A DNA stretch of 64,000 nt, from positions 1,674,629-1,738,628 of the forward strand of contig SSNU01000247.1 of assembly GCA_012064415.1 (NCBI GenBank). Reading direction: 5' to 3'. The notes below the pieces were generated by a model that was given only the letters and a program-made list of their open reading frames with translations, was not told where the DNA came from and did no database searches. This document shows, one piece after another, positions 10,909 through 23,000 of this stretch (position 1 is the stretch's first letter; each line of letters starts with the position of its first letter). The position numbers and the translations under genes are program-made. This stretch comes from Gyrodactylus bullatarudis (Eukaryota; Platyhelminthes; Monogenea; Gyrodactylidea; Gyrodactylidae).

Positions 10909-13869
10909 GTTACTTGTAGAGTGGTTTTTTATACAGGTTTGTAGTGCTTCTCCTGTAACAGATTGATTTTATTCATGTTAAAATGAAAAAAATCTATTTT
11001 ATTAATTTAAAAAAGGTGTCTTGAAAATCTTTATTTTTTTTCAAACTGATAAATCAGTCGGACAATCTTCAAGGACAATAAAGCGTGGTGAAACCTGTTC
11101 CAACCCTTTTACATTTTAGATATTCTTGTATAGCATGATTTATTGAATTCGTTCCAGGAAAATTTTCCTTTTATGGTATTTGTTATTGTTATCTTTCACA
11201 AATAATTTCGAGGCATCATGCTTAGAGTTGTATGTTTGGGCGAGGTTTGGGTACTCTGGTTGAGAGTTTTGTTTTCGACATGTTGAGTTCGACATCAAGA
11301 GATTCGAGGTTTGATTTGAGGATGTTTCTAGATATCATCTCTTTATTCACAAATGTTACAAAAATAACTTCTGTCACAAGTAGGCCAATTTCCAACGTAT
11401 CGTTAATAGACATGAACTATCCTCTCATAAAGAAGCTTTTATTAGCTTTCGTTGATGTGTGACTGAAACAAATAAGCATAAGTATATAAGAGATTTATTG
11501 AAAAACAATTATAAAAGGATCATGATTTTCTGGTACAAAAATAATAATTCTCTTTGAGATCTGGTTTATAGATTGGTGTTTGAAATTAAATAAGTTAACT
11601 TTAAATCTGAATCTTAGAGGATGCAGTGTCTAAAGGAGGATTGTGAAACCGATGGGACGACGGAGGATGTAATTGTATTCCAGAGATGAGGACAGTTTGT
11701 TGAGTAGAGGAATTGTAAATGCAATTTTCCTTCAGTTTGGTGAAGCAATTTTGGATGATGTGGAAAGGTAGTCGAAGGCCTTAGCAATATCGATAAAGAT
11801 GGCAGCTGATGGGACTTTTTTGTACTTAATGTCGTTGGCTTTGTCGAAAAATGCGATAAGATTAGTTGAAGTGCTTCTACCTGATATAGGCCTAAATTCA
11901 GATGGCACCTTTGGGTTGGACACTTTTGGGATTGGAGTAATACTTATTTTTAGCCATTCGTCAGGGATGGTACAGGATTGTAATAGGTAATTATAATGAT
12001 TGAAGTGTCACTCATCATGCCGTGTAAATACAGTTTTTTAACACCTTCACATTTACATTTACCCAATTACTCGGGTAATATCTTTTATGCATGAGTTTGT
12101 GCTGTCTCTTTCATAGTTATCTCACTGATTACTTTAATTTTATAAGAGCTTTACTGTAATTCTATATTGTTAAATACAAAATCTTGTTACTTTAAAACTT
12201 TTAGATTTGTTCAGTAATATTTGGAGAGACATAAAAAATGCTATCTAGATTTACTCGTGATTGCTTACAAGATTTCCTATTTTTATCGGTCAATGGATGC
12301 AGTATTTTTTTTGGTAGAAACAAAAAACCCACAAACTCCACCAGCATTGGCCATTTGTTATAGGGTTTAGGTTTTCTCACACAGTTTGTAAGTCAGTTAT
12401 GTTCCCTAGGGCTATTCTAGATACTGTATATTCAATTCTTAGCTACGAACTTTAGTATGAGTTAGCTATTCAGTACATATTCGCTACAACTTATACAACG
12501 AACCCATAAAGGGCGCATATTCGATAGCTCCAGTAGAGTTTTTCAAGAGGGAGGTCTTAGACAGGATCTGAGGTAGATAAATTCGAGCTTTCTACTGGTT
12601 GTATTTGGGGATTTGACAGAGAATTCCAGAGTCGCAGTCTTAGATGAGATAACGAATTTTTTTAGAAAGAAAAATTTACAGTTCATTGCTTTTTAATAAG
12701 ATAATAAGTTTGAATCTCTGTTTGCATGACATTGTAGGCATAGAGGCATGAGATTTAATTTTTTCCTCTCCCATCAACTCACAAGAGGACTCACTTGGAC
12801 TATTCTTTTGTAGAAAAATGTGTTTGAATGGGAATTGGATCATGTTTTTATTATTGGAGAAGCATGAAAGCGATAATAACTACTATTACATTTGCGTAAT
12901 GCATCAACATTCACCAAATAGTACAAGTCTATCATTCTAGACTGTATTTTTTCCCTATATAAATGATTATTCATGATAATAACTGAACATGCAGATTTTT
13001 TGGGAGTATCATTAAATCCTATCCTGGTTAGCGAGTAATTTTAGTTGTCTGTTAGACAAAAACAGAAATTATATAAAAATTCACCATCAGAATGATGATA
13101 ATAACTCTTTTTTGACTTTTTACCAATCCAATACTGTATATATTTTCAACTACAATCAGTCATCATGAGTTACTAAATTAAACAACATAATAATAATGTT
13201 TTATCACGTAAATGTCTGGTTGCTAACTGAGACACGATGAGAGAACAGTCCGTTTAAACACACGTTAAACTCTAATTTGGAGAATAACTCCACAGTTTTG
13301 ATATGAGTTTCCAAACACAAGGAAATTCTTCATTTTAATGCTGCAAATACAGACAGGTATTTGGGACATTTTTAACAGGGTTCAATCTACCTCTTCATAT
13401 TTAAGATGCTTGAAATGCTTGAGATGTGAGAGGACTAAAAGAGTTTTCCCGATCAGTCCTACCAAGTTTGTACATAAAGGAATGAATGACTAGTTTGAAT
13501 CTTCATTACTTTTGATCTATTGGATAAAAGATTCAAACTGTAAAGATTTCAGCTTTTGTATTTCAAATATGATAAGCAGTTACTTTTGACTAGAAAGGAA
13601 TAAAATTAATTATTCGACAAGTTTTCGCAAAAGATCACCAATCTTGAATTTCTTGAGAATTGAGAAAGTTCGCTCCCAACCCCCTGAGTGTAGCCATTAT
13701 TTATGCCAGTAAATGAACAAAATAGACTAAAGAATGGCTTTCTTAATTGCCATTGGAAGGATTCGAAGCTAGGGAGTGTATCAGTGAAGGGATTGACAAA
13801 ATTAAAATATCGAGTTTTATCTACTCTCCAAGGATTGTCGAAATTAGGACTATAATTATTAGTTATTAT
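10909..13869. other. Gene-poor intergenic region with decayed retroelement
   Basis: About 3 kb without a recognisable host gene. The only protein similarity I see is the minus-strand reverse-transcriptase relic at 11732-12010. The remainder is AT-rich unique-looking DNA with short chance frames. Confidence 0.6.
11732..12010 (-). pseudogene. Fragment of a non-LTR retrotransposon reverse transcriptase
   Basis: Read on the minus strand, the translation gives IPDEWLKISITPIPK, then FRPIS, then GRSTSTNLI, then AIFIDIAKAFD. These are consecutive conserved blocks of LINE reverse transcriptases (strand-invasion block, RPIS, GRST, and the first catalytic Asp in the x-D-x-x-K-A-F-D motif). FRPIS runs directly into GRSTSTNL, whereas an intact enzyme has roughly 35-45 residues between them, so the copy carries an in-frame internal deletion. 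No 5' domain or later catalytic YADD block was found in continuity. The minus-strand frame at 11413-11222 contains ELNMSKTKL, which could be a remnant of a later RT block, but this is weak. Confidence 0.65.
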
Positions 13870-14655
13870 TAGAGCTGCGAAAATGCCATTTTTAAAGCAG
13901 AGCAAGAAATTTTATTTCCTTTATTTTCGTAGTATCAGAAATTTCATGAGTTGAAGCATAAGCCGGGAATTTTTGCCATGTTAAATTTAATGCCCCCTTT
14001 TTTCAAATTTTAAGCCCTTTTTTGCCCTAATCAAGGTTGTCACTAAGATAGTTTTCGATACAAAATCATTGATAAAAAACAATCCGAAGGCTTAAAATTC
14101 TATTTCATCTTCGTGAAATCTCCAAGCCCTGTCTGATTCATGTAAAAATATCATTGGTCATTCAACCAAATTTCACATCTATATATGTTACTCGTACTAT
14201 TTGGTCAGACATATCATGTCAAGTCATACAATCAAAAAGAATATTTTGGCTCATCCCGAGCTTGAGTTGACAAAAATTCCAGGAACTATTTTCTGTAAAC
14301 TCTGTGGCTCTGAGTTCAAAGGAACTAAGAAAGATCATATTGACCGCCATTGTGATACGAAGAAGCACCGTAAACTTATTGAAGAAAAGTCAACTATTAG
14401 GCCAATTCAATTCACAAGGAATTTATCGAATAGAATTATCGCCGAAGGTTTTTTGAAATCTGGAATCCCATTAAATAAATTAGAAGATGCCAATAAAAAT
14501 ATAGATCAATAAATTTTATGAAATTTTTCCAAAGTTGATCGTTTTTAACTGAAACTACTTAGAAGTAGCGTGTGCCATTTTGCCACTTTTTGCCACAAAT
14601 CTTTTCAAAAAAAGCCCTTTTTAATTGAAATTTAAGCCCGATTTCGGCAGCTCTA
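13870..14655. mobile_element. Short hAT-family transposon with 8-bp target-site duplication
   Basis: The left end reads TAGAGCTGCGAAAATGCC and the right end, reverse-complemented, reads TAGAGCTGCCGAAATCGG. These are short imperfect terminal inverted repeats. The octamer GTTATTAT lies immediately outside both ends (13862-13869 and 14656-14663), as expected for the hAT superfamily's 8-bp duplication. The 786-bp element carries only the beginning of a transposase (separate entry), so it is non-autonomous. Confidence 0.85.
14216..14512 (+). pseudogene. hAT transposase N-terminal fragment with BED-like zinc finger
   Basis: This is a 98-codon open frame within the hAT element. It contains one zinc-finger-like unit, CKLCGSEFKGTKKDHIDRH followed by KKHRKLIEEK (C-x2-C-x13-H-x5-H type spacing). 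This matches the DNA-binding N-terminus of hAT transposases and the related CGGBP1 family. SGIPLNKLEDANK matches the hAT block that normally introduces the catalytic region, but a stop follows at once, so the DDE catalytic domain and dimerisation domain are missing. The true ATG is at 14216; the frame extends upstream only with a TTG. Whether it is still expressed as a small DNA-binding protein is unknown. Confidence 0.7.
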
Positions 14656-14663
14656 GTTATTAT

Positions 14664-15494
14664 ATTAGATTTTTTATTGTTAGTGTAAAATTATTTAAAA
14701 TAGTTACAAAAATAATTATGCGAATCTGGTATAAATTGAAGAAGATAAACGCATATTTGCGATAGTCTCATGTTTTTGAAAATTAATAAGTCAATCTGGA
14801 ATCTGGCTCTTAAGGGGATGATGTTGAACAACAAAACTGAAAATCCACTTCCTTGTCTGAGATTATATCTTGAAGGGGAAGTAGGAGCTCTTCTACTAAA
14901 AAGTGATGTAGCTGCTGCTAGTTTATGGCAACTTTCGACCTTTTGTTGGCCCAACTATCACTGACTCATATCATATTGAGCAAGGGGTCCTCTGTTCATC
15001 ATCAAATTTCTTTGAGCAAATTTCGACTCTAAATGAGGAAGAAAGTTAACTCAACTTGGAAAATTTCCAGTAAAATTCATAGATCTACTTGAGAGTAGAC
15101 ACTTTTGAATTACTTTTATTGTGTATTAGCGAATCACTAATTTTCGTTTATAACTCTTTAAATAAATTTATTCAATGTTGTGTTTTGTTTGAACATTGTT
15201 TTCCTCCATTCATAGTTACCCATTAATTAAACCAATTTGTCGGAATCTCAGAAAAATCTACGAGGAAAGGGGCATGAATGGAGCATCAAAGATTATGGAT
15301 CTTATCACAGAGCAATTGTAACTTTTTAAACATTACATCTTTCAATCTTATACAATCACAATACCCAGTTTATACACAATTGTTGTCGAAATCATGATCA
15401 GATTTATACAATTTTATTGATATTGTTTTATTGTATTTAAATTATCATTATTACAAGATTATCATTATTATGTGAAAAAAATATAATTTATTTT
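14664..15494. other. Intergenic region downstream of CWC15
   Basis: An AT-rich stretch that includes the CWC15 3' flank. One 64-codon ATG frame (14770-14964, +) has no recognisable domain. I see nothing else. Confidence 0.5.
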
Positions 15495-16202
15495 TCATTG
15501 AATGTATTTTTTCATAAATTTCCTATGAAAATCTGATCGGAGCATATTGTTGACGTAGCCTCGCTTTGAATGATCTACGGCACCTCTAGCACAATTCTTG
15601 AATACGACATCATCATCCCATTTCTTTTTAACCTTGAAAGTGTTGTCATTGTTGAGAAGGGGATTTCCTTTGACAATATTCTCGAGGCGAATTGTCTCCT
15701 CTTCGGCTTTTGTGCGTTCAGCAAGTTTAGCAGCCTCTTCGGCTCTTTCCTTTTTAATTTTGTTCAATTCAGCCAGGAGAAGTTCCTCGTCTTCGTCAGA
15801 ATCAGAGTCTTCTGAATTCTCTTGGGCATCCTCTTTTTCAGTTTCTTTAATATCCTCCTCATAGTCTTCTTCCCAAGGATCATCTGCGTCCAAGTTTGCT
15901 GTTGAGATATCTTTAGACTTTTTAATAGTTGGTTGTTTTGACGACGTGATAGCCAAGTTTCTTTTAGTTTTATTATGAGATTTTTCAGCAGCTAGTCTCT
16001 GCTCTTTCTCTTCTAGTTCCTTCTTGAAATCGACTCCATTCAAGTCTTCTGGGCGTCCTTGACCAGCTTGTCTAGTCTTTAGTTTAGTGTGGGCTGGAAG
16101 ATCTCTGACAGAGTACTGCTTGGACATGGCACTCAAATCCTTTTCCCATTTCCCTTTCGTACCTCTGGCGGTATTCCAAGTAGGCCTACCAGCTGTAGTC
16201 AT
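15495..16202 (-). CDS. CWC15: Spliceosome-associated protein CWC15
   Basis: This is a single-exon gene of 235 residues, close to the human length of 229. The start [14 protein letters not shown] and the block [19 protein letters not shown] match the CWC15 N-terminus. A Lys/Glu-rich middle leads to [10 protein letters not shown], an acidic run, [19 protein letters not shown], and the conserved C-terminus [15 protein letters not shown] with [18 protein letters not shown]15 is a PRP19-complex-associated component of the catalytic spliceosome, largely unstructured. Splicing machinery is of interest here because most introns in this window are very short. The ATG at 16202 is the family start. Confidence 0.96.
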   Translation of the reverse strand: MTTAGRPTWNTARGTKGKWEKDLSAMSKQYSVRDLPAHTKLKTRQAGQGRPEDLNGVDFKKELEEKEQRLAAEKSHNKTKRNLAITSSKQPTIKKSKDISTANLDADDPWEEDYEEDIKETEKEDAQENSEDSDSDEDEELLLAELNKIKKERAEEAAKLAERTKAEEETIRLENIVKGNPLLNNDNTFKVKKKWDDDVVFKNCARGAVDHSKRGYVNNMLRSDFHRKFMKKYIQ

Positions 16203-16696
16203 TTTAATGCAGAACTATTCGCAAAAAAACTATTCTTTTTCAAAAACTACTATATTTTTAACAAAATCCCCAGAATCAAAATGCAACTGTTGAAAGTTTT
16301 TAAACAAAATCATTCAAGTTCAAATTGAATGTAAGAACAAATTCTAGAGTAATACCTGAGTGAATTACTTATAATTATCCCTTAAATGCTTCTGAATGAA
16401 TATCTCTCAATATTAGTCATTTAGATCCTCTCGTTGAACTCAACGGAATAATCTCTTCAAACTAAATTTTCTTGGTTTGTTAAATTGTCAGCAAAGACGA
16501 TATTACAATTCAGTTATTTATTTAAATTATTACAATATTAGTGAATACAACTCTGGCTAATAGTTATTTTTATAGTCATCTGCATCCACTCATTTCTCAT
16601 AAAATATAACTTTTTTCATCTCTTCAAAACAACAGAAATTCAAAGTAGAAATAAACAGTATCTTATAAAATTATTCAGGCCGTTTTCTCTAATCCT
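16203..16696. other. Intergenic region between CWC15 and the calcium sensor gene
   Basis: About 490 bp, AT-rich, holding the CWC15 upstream region and the 3' end of the next minus-strand gene. A polyadenylation-like signal was not resolved. Confidence 0.4.
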
Positions 16697-17422
16697 TCAC
16701 TCTGCGGGCTCATCTGCTAGCAGCATTGTGTAGAGTTGTTTATCTGCCATGCATCCGTCCATGAACTCTTCCCTTGTAAGAACACCGTCGTGATTACTAT
16801 CCATTTTATCAAATATTTCATCTGTTCGAGCTTCGGGAGATAAATCAACTGTAGATTCATCTGCTCCTAGCATACTGTATATTGCCTACAATAAAGAAAA
16901 TATTTTCATCATTTTATTGTACAATCACCGAGTCAAGAATGAAAAATCTGTAAGTTGAATCATTCAACTCGAATGATTTACTTTGATAATTTCTGTCATT
17001 TCATTTTTCTCTATTGTCCCATTACCATCAATATCATACATTTGAAAGGCCCATTCCAATTTTTCTTCTGGCTTGCCTCCTGAAGTTATGTTTATGGCGA
17101 GGAGGAACTCTTTAAAGTCTATCTTTCCAGAATTATCCTTGTCAAAAGTTCTAAATACATGCGTACAAAATTCCTGAGCGTCTCCATCAGGAAAGAAGCC
17201 AGAGTATACTTCAATAAACTTTTTCTTGCTAAGCTGTCCCGAAGGGCAATCACGCTAAAAAAAAAACAATTAATTACTTGGAATATTTTTCCCAACTTTT
17301 TAACTCACTATGAAACCTCTGTACCATTGTTTTATTTGTTTCTTTGTAAAGTTTGTATTGCTCATAAGGAAGCCAAGATCCTCTTTTGGAAGATTTTTCC
17401 TCAAAGTTAACGAATTCCCCAT
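16697..17422 (-). CDS. Neuronal calcium sensor protein (recoverin/neurocalcin family)
   Basis: Exons 17422-17309, 17254-16982 and 16885-16697 join in phase (introns 54 and 96 bp) to 191 residues, the typical length of the family. The N-terminus MGNS fits an N-myristoylation signal. The first EF-hand is degenerate ([12 protein letters not shown], Cys-Pro as in the family). EF2 ([13 protein letters not shown]), EF3 ([13 protein letters not shown]) and EF4 ([13 protein letters not shown]) all keep calcium-liganding residues. [14 protein letters not shown] and [10 protein letters not shown] match hippocalcin/neurocalcin. The protein is expected to cycle to membranes through a calcium-myristoyl switch and regulate signalling in excitable or sensory cells. 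Subfamily (neurocalcin, hippocalcin or frequenin) is uncertain. Confidence 0.92.
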
Positions 17423-18306
17423 TGATCTGTGTTTTTAGGGATTGAGAAAGGTTTACTTTAAAATTTCTAGTTAAAAAGATATTATTTATTTTTGAATGAT
17501 AGATAAATTTCAGTGTGCGATGCTTTTAGTCAGTTGTCATGACTAAAACACAAATTAATTATTAAAGAAACATCACATTACTAGAGGATGAACGGGAAGA
17601 AGGTAGACATGCAGCATGGCTTAATATGCCTAATTGATTTTGCAGATTTTCTGCCTTTTTTCTTACACTTGTGAATACTTACATCTTTTCTTTTGAGCAG
17701 AAAGATATTTGACTATCGGATTAGGTATTGGATTATTCAAATGTCGATAAATGCCTTCAAGAAATTACACAAAATCCACAGACCACATGAGAGAGACAGC
17801 CATTCTGTAGTGATAGGAGCAAAACTAAGTTCTAGATATGCATCTTTTTTTCTGATAATAATTTGGGTTAACTGAATTTGATTGGTTGTTGCACGAAGGC
17901 AAATCGAAATAAACTAACCAATCACATTCAATGACCAAGTAACCATTTGCAGTCATGTTAATTTAGACTCTACAATATGTAGAGGAAGGTATAGAAGTAA
18001 ATTTGTACATGACAGAATTTATAGAATATCTATTCTAGAATTTCCCTATACGACAATACAATGATAACAAAAACGACTTTTTCGTGACGAATACAAATCA
18101 AATATGATTTATGACAAAAATAAAAAATGTCTCCCTTCCTTGTGTAGTTCATTATTCAGTGCTGGGATAACAATGAAATTCACCATTGGAGGTATTAAGG
18201 ATTAATAAAAACTTTTTATTATAATAAGTGAAAAGAGATTGATAGAGAATAATTTTATAATAAAAATAGAGTGAACAACATTTCAGCTAATAATAAGAAT
18301 CAAAAA
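17423..18306. other. Intergenic region
   Basis: About 880 bp upstream of the calcium sensor gene and downstream of the next minus-strand gene. Only short frames occur and no element or RNA gene is recognisable. Confidence 0.5.
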
Positions 18307-18729
18307 CTAGTTACAGAATTGAAAGTAAATAAAGTTTGAAAGAGATGACAACATAACATCCATCCATGAATCATGCAAAAGATAAAAGAACCTCGGATTG
18401 ACGTTGAAATTCTTGTCATAAACACAAAATATTTCTTCATTTTTGAGGATCGAATACTCCTTTTCTATTAAACTCATCAGATGCTTTTTTTCTTTAACAT
18501 TTCCTGACAATCCAAACCTTGCTAGTAGAGTTTCGAATATGTGGATTCGAAAACGATTGAAATCTTGGTTGTTTGATAAATCTAATTTTTTCTCCGTTGA
18601 CGTCATTAAGGATTGAAGCCTGGTATAATCCGAGGCAAGAATAAGAGACCTAACATTTTCAATGAATAAAATTAAGTCGAATTTTTCCTCGTCCAAAATA
18701 ATTTCATCAAGTTTAATATGTTGTTTCAT
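18307..18729 (-). CDS. Small uncharacterised protein, divergent to RPS20
   Basis: This 140-codon frame opens at the ATG at 18729. I do not recognise it. The composition is that of a real soluble helical protein rather than noise: ILDEEKFDLILFIENVRSL, then a charged helix, and RFRIHIFETLLARFGLSG. There is no signal peptide or transmembrane segment. It ends LSNFIYFQFCN. Later exons cannot be excluded because introns here are tiny. It stands head to head with RPS20, 97 bp apart, and probably shares its promoter. Confidence 0.5.
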   Translation of the reverse strand: MKQHIKLDEIILDEEKFDLILFIENVRSLILASDYTRLQSLMTSTEKKLDLSNNQDFNRFRIHIFETLLARFGLSGNVKEKKHLMSLIEKEYSILKNEEIFCVYDKNFNVNPRFFYLLHDSWMDVMLSSLSNFIYFQFCN

Positions 18730-18826
18730 TTCAAACAAGTACTCACATTAGAAAGAAAACATGAGTACATTTTGTTTAATTAATACATTATATAGTGCAC
18801 TATACGAAGAATCACGATTTTTAATC
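18730..18826. promoter_or_regulatory. Divergent promoter, uncharacterised gene and RPS20
   Basis: 97 bp separate the two start codons. It contains TACATTATATAGTGC, a TATA-like stretch about 40 bp before the RPS20 ATG. A ribosomal-protein promoter is expected to be strong, so the small gene may be co-expressed. Confidence 0.45.
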
Positions 18827-19207
18827 ATGGATGTTAAAAAAGCTGATGTTGCTGCTCCTAGCCAGACTTACTGGGTCAGAATTACTTTTTCTGCCACTAA
18901 AACAGAACCATTGAGAAAGGTTACAGCTGATCTCGTCAAAAGAGCTAAAGATCAGAATTTGAAAGTTCAAGGACCCAAATTTCTCCCAACAAAAGTAACC
19001 TAATATTTCTTATTATTTAATCAGACTTTAAGAATCACTACTCGTAAAACTCCCTGTGGTGAAGGTTCAAAGACTTGGGACAGATACCAGATGAGAATTC
19101 ACAAGAGAATTATTGACTTGTTGTCTACTAAGGAAAATATCCATAAACTTACCGCTATTTACCTTGAACCTGGCGTGAGATGCTGTGTTACTAAAGCCTC
19201 TTACTAA
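18827..19207 (+). CDS. RPS20: 40S ribosomal protein uS10 (RPS20)
   Basis: Exon 1 (18827-18994) and exon 2 (19025-19207) join across a 30-bp intron to 116 residues, near the usual 119. [17 protein letters not shown] and [16 protein letters not shown] in exon 1, and [19 protein letters not shown] with [11 protein letters not shown] in exon 2, are strongly conserved uS10 blocks. It is a component of the small-subunit head. An in-frame ATG-less extension upstream (from 18761) is not conserved. AATAAA overlaps the stop codon region (19207-19212). Confidence 0.97.
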
Positions 19208-20014
19208 ATAAATTTTTTTCTCGTAATATTTACCAAGTTTACATTTTGTACATTTTTAAATTTTTGTTCTATATTAAAAAATATTTTTACCTTTTTTTAT
19301 CATGGGATATACATCAAATACGGGTAAGTAATTTTCATACTTTGCTGGATTTCAGTGACTAAATTATGAAAATTTCTAAGGCAGCCAATCATTGCCCTCT
19401 GTTCTTCTTGTACACTTGATATATGAAATAAATTATGAAAGCATACATTAGGAATACAAATAACGTGTGTGTGTGTGTGTGTGTGAAAACATATCTTCAA
19501 TCTCCGCTTAATTTTTTATAATAGCAACACACAATCACAATCCTATATCAATCTTATTCTGGTTTGGGGAGAAAAGCGAGATTATGACCTCACCTGAGGA
19601 TACCCTTTCTCCACATCTATCTGTCAAGCATTATGAATATACAAAACACAGATCGGATATGATTATATGCAGATCTGTGCGCAATGCACTATGCATACAT
19701 TGATACGAGTTATATAGATCTCTATTCTCTTGCTATTAGTATTACATTTCTCAGAATAAAAAAACATACAAACTGAATTCATAGTTAAACTGAGCAATAA
19801 AAGTGTCTGTCTAAGGGATATCGTGAAAAGAGCATTGTCATTGAAAAATTCGTGTCTTGCCCACACAAACAAATACTTGACCGAATTGATGAATCACTAA
19901 GTTTTATCACTCGGAATTGTTTAATTAATTCCAGCAAAGCCACCTCGCGGTATTTCATCAAACAATTTTTTTCAACTGGATTTTATTATGCCAAAGAAAT
20001 GAGAAATATTTAAG
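19208..20014. other. Intergenic region upstream of the chloride-channel gene
   Basis: About 800 bp with the RPS20 3' flank, a (GT)n microsatellite at 19465-19485, and presumably the channel gene's promoter. No frame is recognisable. Confidence 0.5.
19465..19485. repeat. (GT)n dinucleotide microsatellite
   Basis: An uninterrupted run of GT over about 21 bp is directly visible. Confidence 0.9.
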
Positions 20015-23000
20015 ATGTCAAAAAACTTTCACCTTGTGATCACGAAACTCCTTCTGTGTTTGCTCTTGGTTAACAGAATATCATCAGAAATTGAGCCCAT
20101 TAAACATAGAATTGAGAATCATATCTTCACAAATTACAAAACGGAAAAAACTCCAGGCGAAGATTTACCTGATAAACTGGTAAATGTGAATATTTCAATG
20201 AAAATATTAGCAATAAGTTCAGTCGATGTAATGAATATGGAGTATACTGTTGACATGTATTTACGACAATCATGGATCGACCCAAGATTGGCCTGGAAGC
20301 ATTTAAAACAATTTAAAAACGGTCCTGTGATGATTAGTATTCCACATAGACAAAGCCAAATGTGGCTGCCTGACCTATTCTTTCGCAATGGCAAGAAAGG
20401 TTCCATGTACAAGATGACAATTCCAAATTTTCTTCTTAGGGTCTATCACAATGGCACAATTATTTACAGTCAAAAGATAACCATGCAATTTAGTTGCCAG
20501 ATGCATCTATCTAAATTCCCAATGGACCAACAAATCTGCCTTATGGACATAGGAAGTTATGGTTATACAATTGAATATTTAAAGTTCAAATGGAATCTCA
20601 CAAACCCTGTAGCTGCTGATCCGAATATGCAAATTTCAGAATTCAAAAGACCTTCAAATTTTACCACATTTGTGAGTTACACCTGAAAATTTTGATTAAA
20701 ACTATAAAATTTCAATTGAATATTATGATCAAAATTATTATTTATATTATTTTAGATAGACAATTTATTTAATTCTGAGAATAAGGTATGAAAAATAAAT
20801 GCAGAAATAATAAATTTATATTATTATTATATTATACAGTGTATATTAGGCTAGGGGTATATATTCCCACAATATTCCACGAACATGATAAAACAACGAA
20901 ATTTACCATGAAGGTCCTCTTGATGATAAGATTACTATTTCTGAAGATAAAAATTATGAAACTGATTAAATTTCTAAGATATTCCGGATTTTAAAATTCA
21001 TTGAAAATTGAGCGGCGATTTGAAAAATTCTGGATTTTTAAAACCGAATGACATTTTTGACACATGCTTAAATACAAGATAATGCTTAGAATTGATAGTT
21101 CTATCAGAAAAGTTGGTCCTAATATGAGGTTAAAAAATTTCAACCCACCCTAGTGTATATTATACACACACTAGATGATGTAACATTTCTACAGTGGACA
21201 TGAAAAACCAAAGTAAATTCCTTTTTAATCAATATATGTGTGGGAGGCTAAGTAACATCAAGCAAAATAAAAAGGATAAACTTTATCTTCACCCTTAAAA
21301 ACAGATTCCAGAGTAGAAAGTCTGCCTAAAAAATATAAAATACCGCTTCTTTTCATTATGTTTATTTTTTTCATCCATTGTTAAACAATATTGCGATTAT
21401 TACCAGACAGGATTTGGTAAAATCTATAGTATAGTTGGAAATAATAAATAGAGAATTAGTTGAGGGTTGGAGTATCATATCTCCTTACAAAATCAATCTA
21501 ATACACTTGCTTTTATATGAGAAATATAATTGAAAAAAGGGAGGTGACTATTGTATAAATTTTTATGTGATAAACTTTATTATTATCGTCATACTACAAT
21601 TATTGATATTCAAGTATGTCTAATTTTGTTTAGGGATCAAAGGATGTGAGGAGAGAATAGAGAAACCTTTGATTGAAGATTTTTAACTGACGCTCAGTTT
21701 ATCAATTGTGGTTGTGTTGCGAAATTCTCTCATTCCCATACGAAAGAATTTCATTTTCACCCTTTTTATCACGGAATTATTTTCGTATTCCTTCAAGTGT
21801 ATAAATGATTTTTTTTTTCAATTAAAACATTTTTATGAATAGAATGGAAAATTTAATAACTGAGAAAGATAAGATTCCTACTACTCTTCATTCATGAATG
21901 ATTTTCTCTTTTTTTCAATTGTCTATGAATATTCTCAGGATAAATCAAGTGACTAGAAAATTTTGATGGATTTTCATTCCAGTGCAAGAATTTGGCTCAA
22001 TTTAAGGTTCTATTTTAACTACGATAATGAATACTATTCTTGTCTAGCTTTTTACCCATGTTTTAAGGTATCAATCTTTCTCTATTTTCTTAAACTCTTG
22101 AATGAAAATATTTTGAGTAGCACTAGAAATTGGACATTTCCATAGATGACATCATAGGAACTGGTTTATTTAAAAATTTTTCCCTTTGTTATCAGGAAGA
22201 TTTTATTGATAAAGACTTGATCTTCTTTCAAGAGAGAGAAAGTGAGAGACTCTTTCCAACAAAAAATAAATAAAATTTTCTTTTGATTACCCCAAATCAT
22301 AGGCAGAGTGAAAGAAAAAGTGGAAATGAGCCAAGATTCTTTTTGTTTTATTTATTTGCTTTTTTTGAAGTAGAAAGAGAGACGAAGAAGGTAAAATTGT
22401 AGGGGTAGTTTATTTTATGATCTCTCTGAAATACCTTCCACTTTAACTCTAGAGTAAATACAACTTTTATTATAAGATGATGATGATGATGATAATAAAA
22501 ATAATACAATCTATATAGTGTATATAGATATGGTACGAAGATTGGTTATTCTTTATTCTTTGTTGTGAAATTTCCCCAGGGAATTTTCCATTGCACTCTA
22601 CTAATACTATTATTCCTATTACTTTTGAGTATAATCTACATTTTGAGAAGCATTAATGTTTTTCTATATTTTTATTAACTCTTGGGAAATTTTCATTTTT
22701 GCATGAATACTCATAAATAATACTGCAACACTTGTTATATATTTAGGGCGGACAGAAAATAGGAATGATTTCTCAAGAAATAGCATTTTTTATTCTGAAA
22801 AATAACCACTTTAGAAAGTCAATTCTTTAATGTACCCATTCATACGATAAAACCCAAGACCAATAAAATACATATGAAAATCACTGATTTCTTCGTTCCT
22901 ATAGCACGGTAGAAGGGTTCAACGGCTACGAAATTTTAATATTAGGTTATCTAAGAAATTTGATAAGGCTTTTATCTGTATTTTGGTATCGTTTAATGAG

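Noticed and set aside
13606..13905. 99-codon minus-strand frame
   Set aside because: No recognisable family, and it crosses the left boundary of the hAT element, so it cannot be an ancestral coding unit.
14770..14964. 64-codon plus-strand ATG frame
   Set aside because: No domain, no neighbouring exon with conserved sequence, and a comparable frame on the opposite strand; kept only as a note in the intergenic entry.
15570..16328. Plus-strand frames opposite CWC15
   Set aside because: They are antisense shadows of the conserved acidic and Lys/Glu-rich CWC15 coding sequence.
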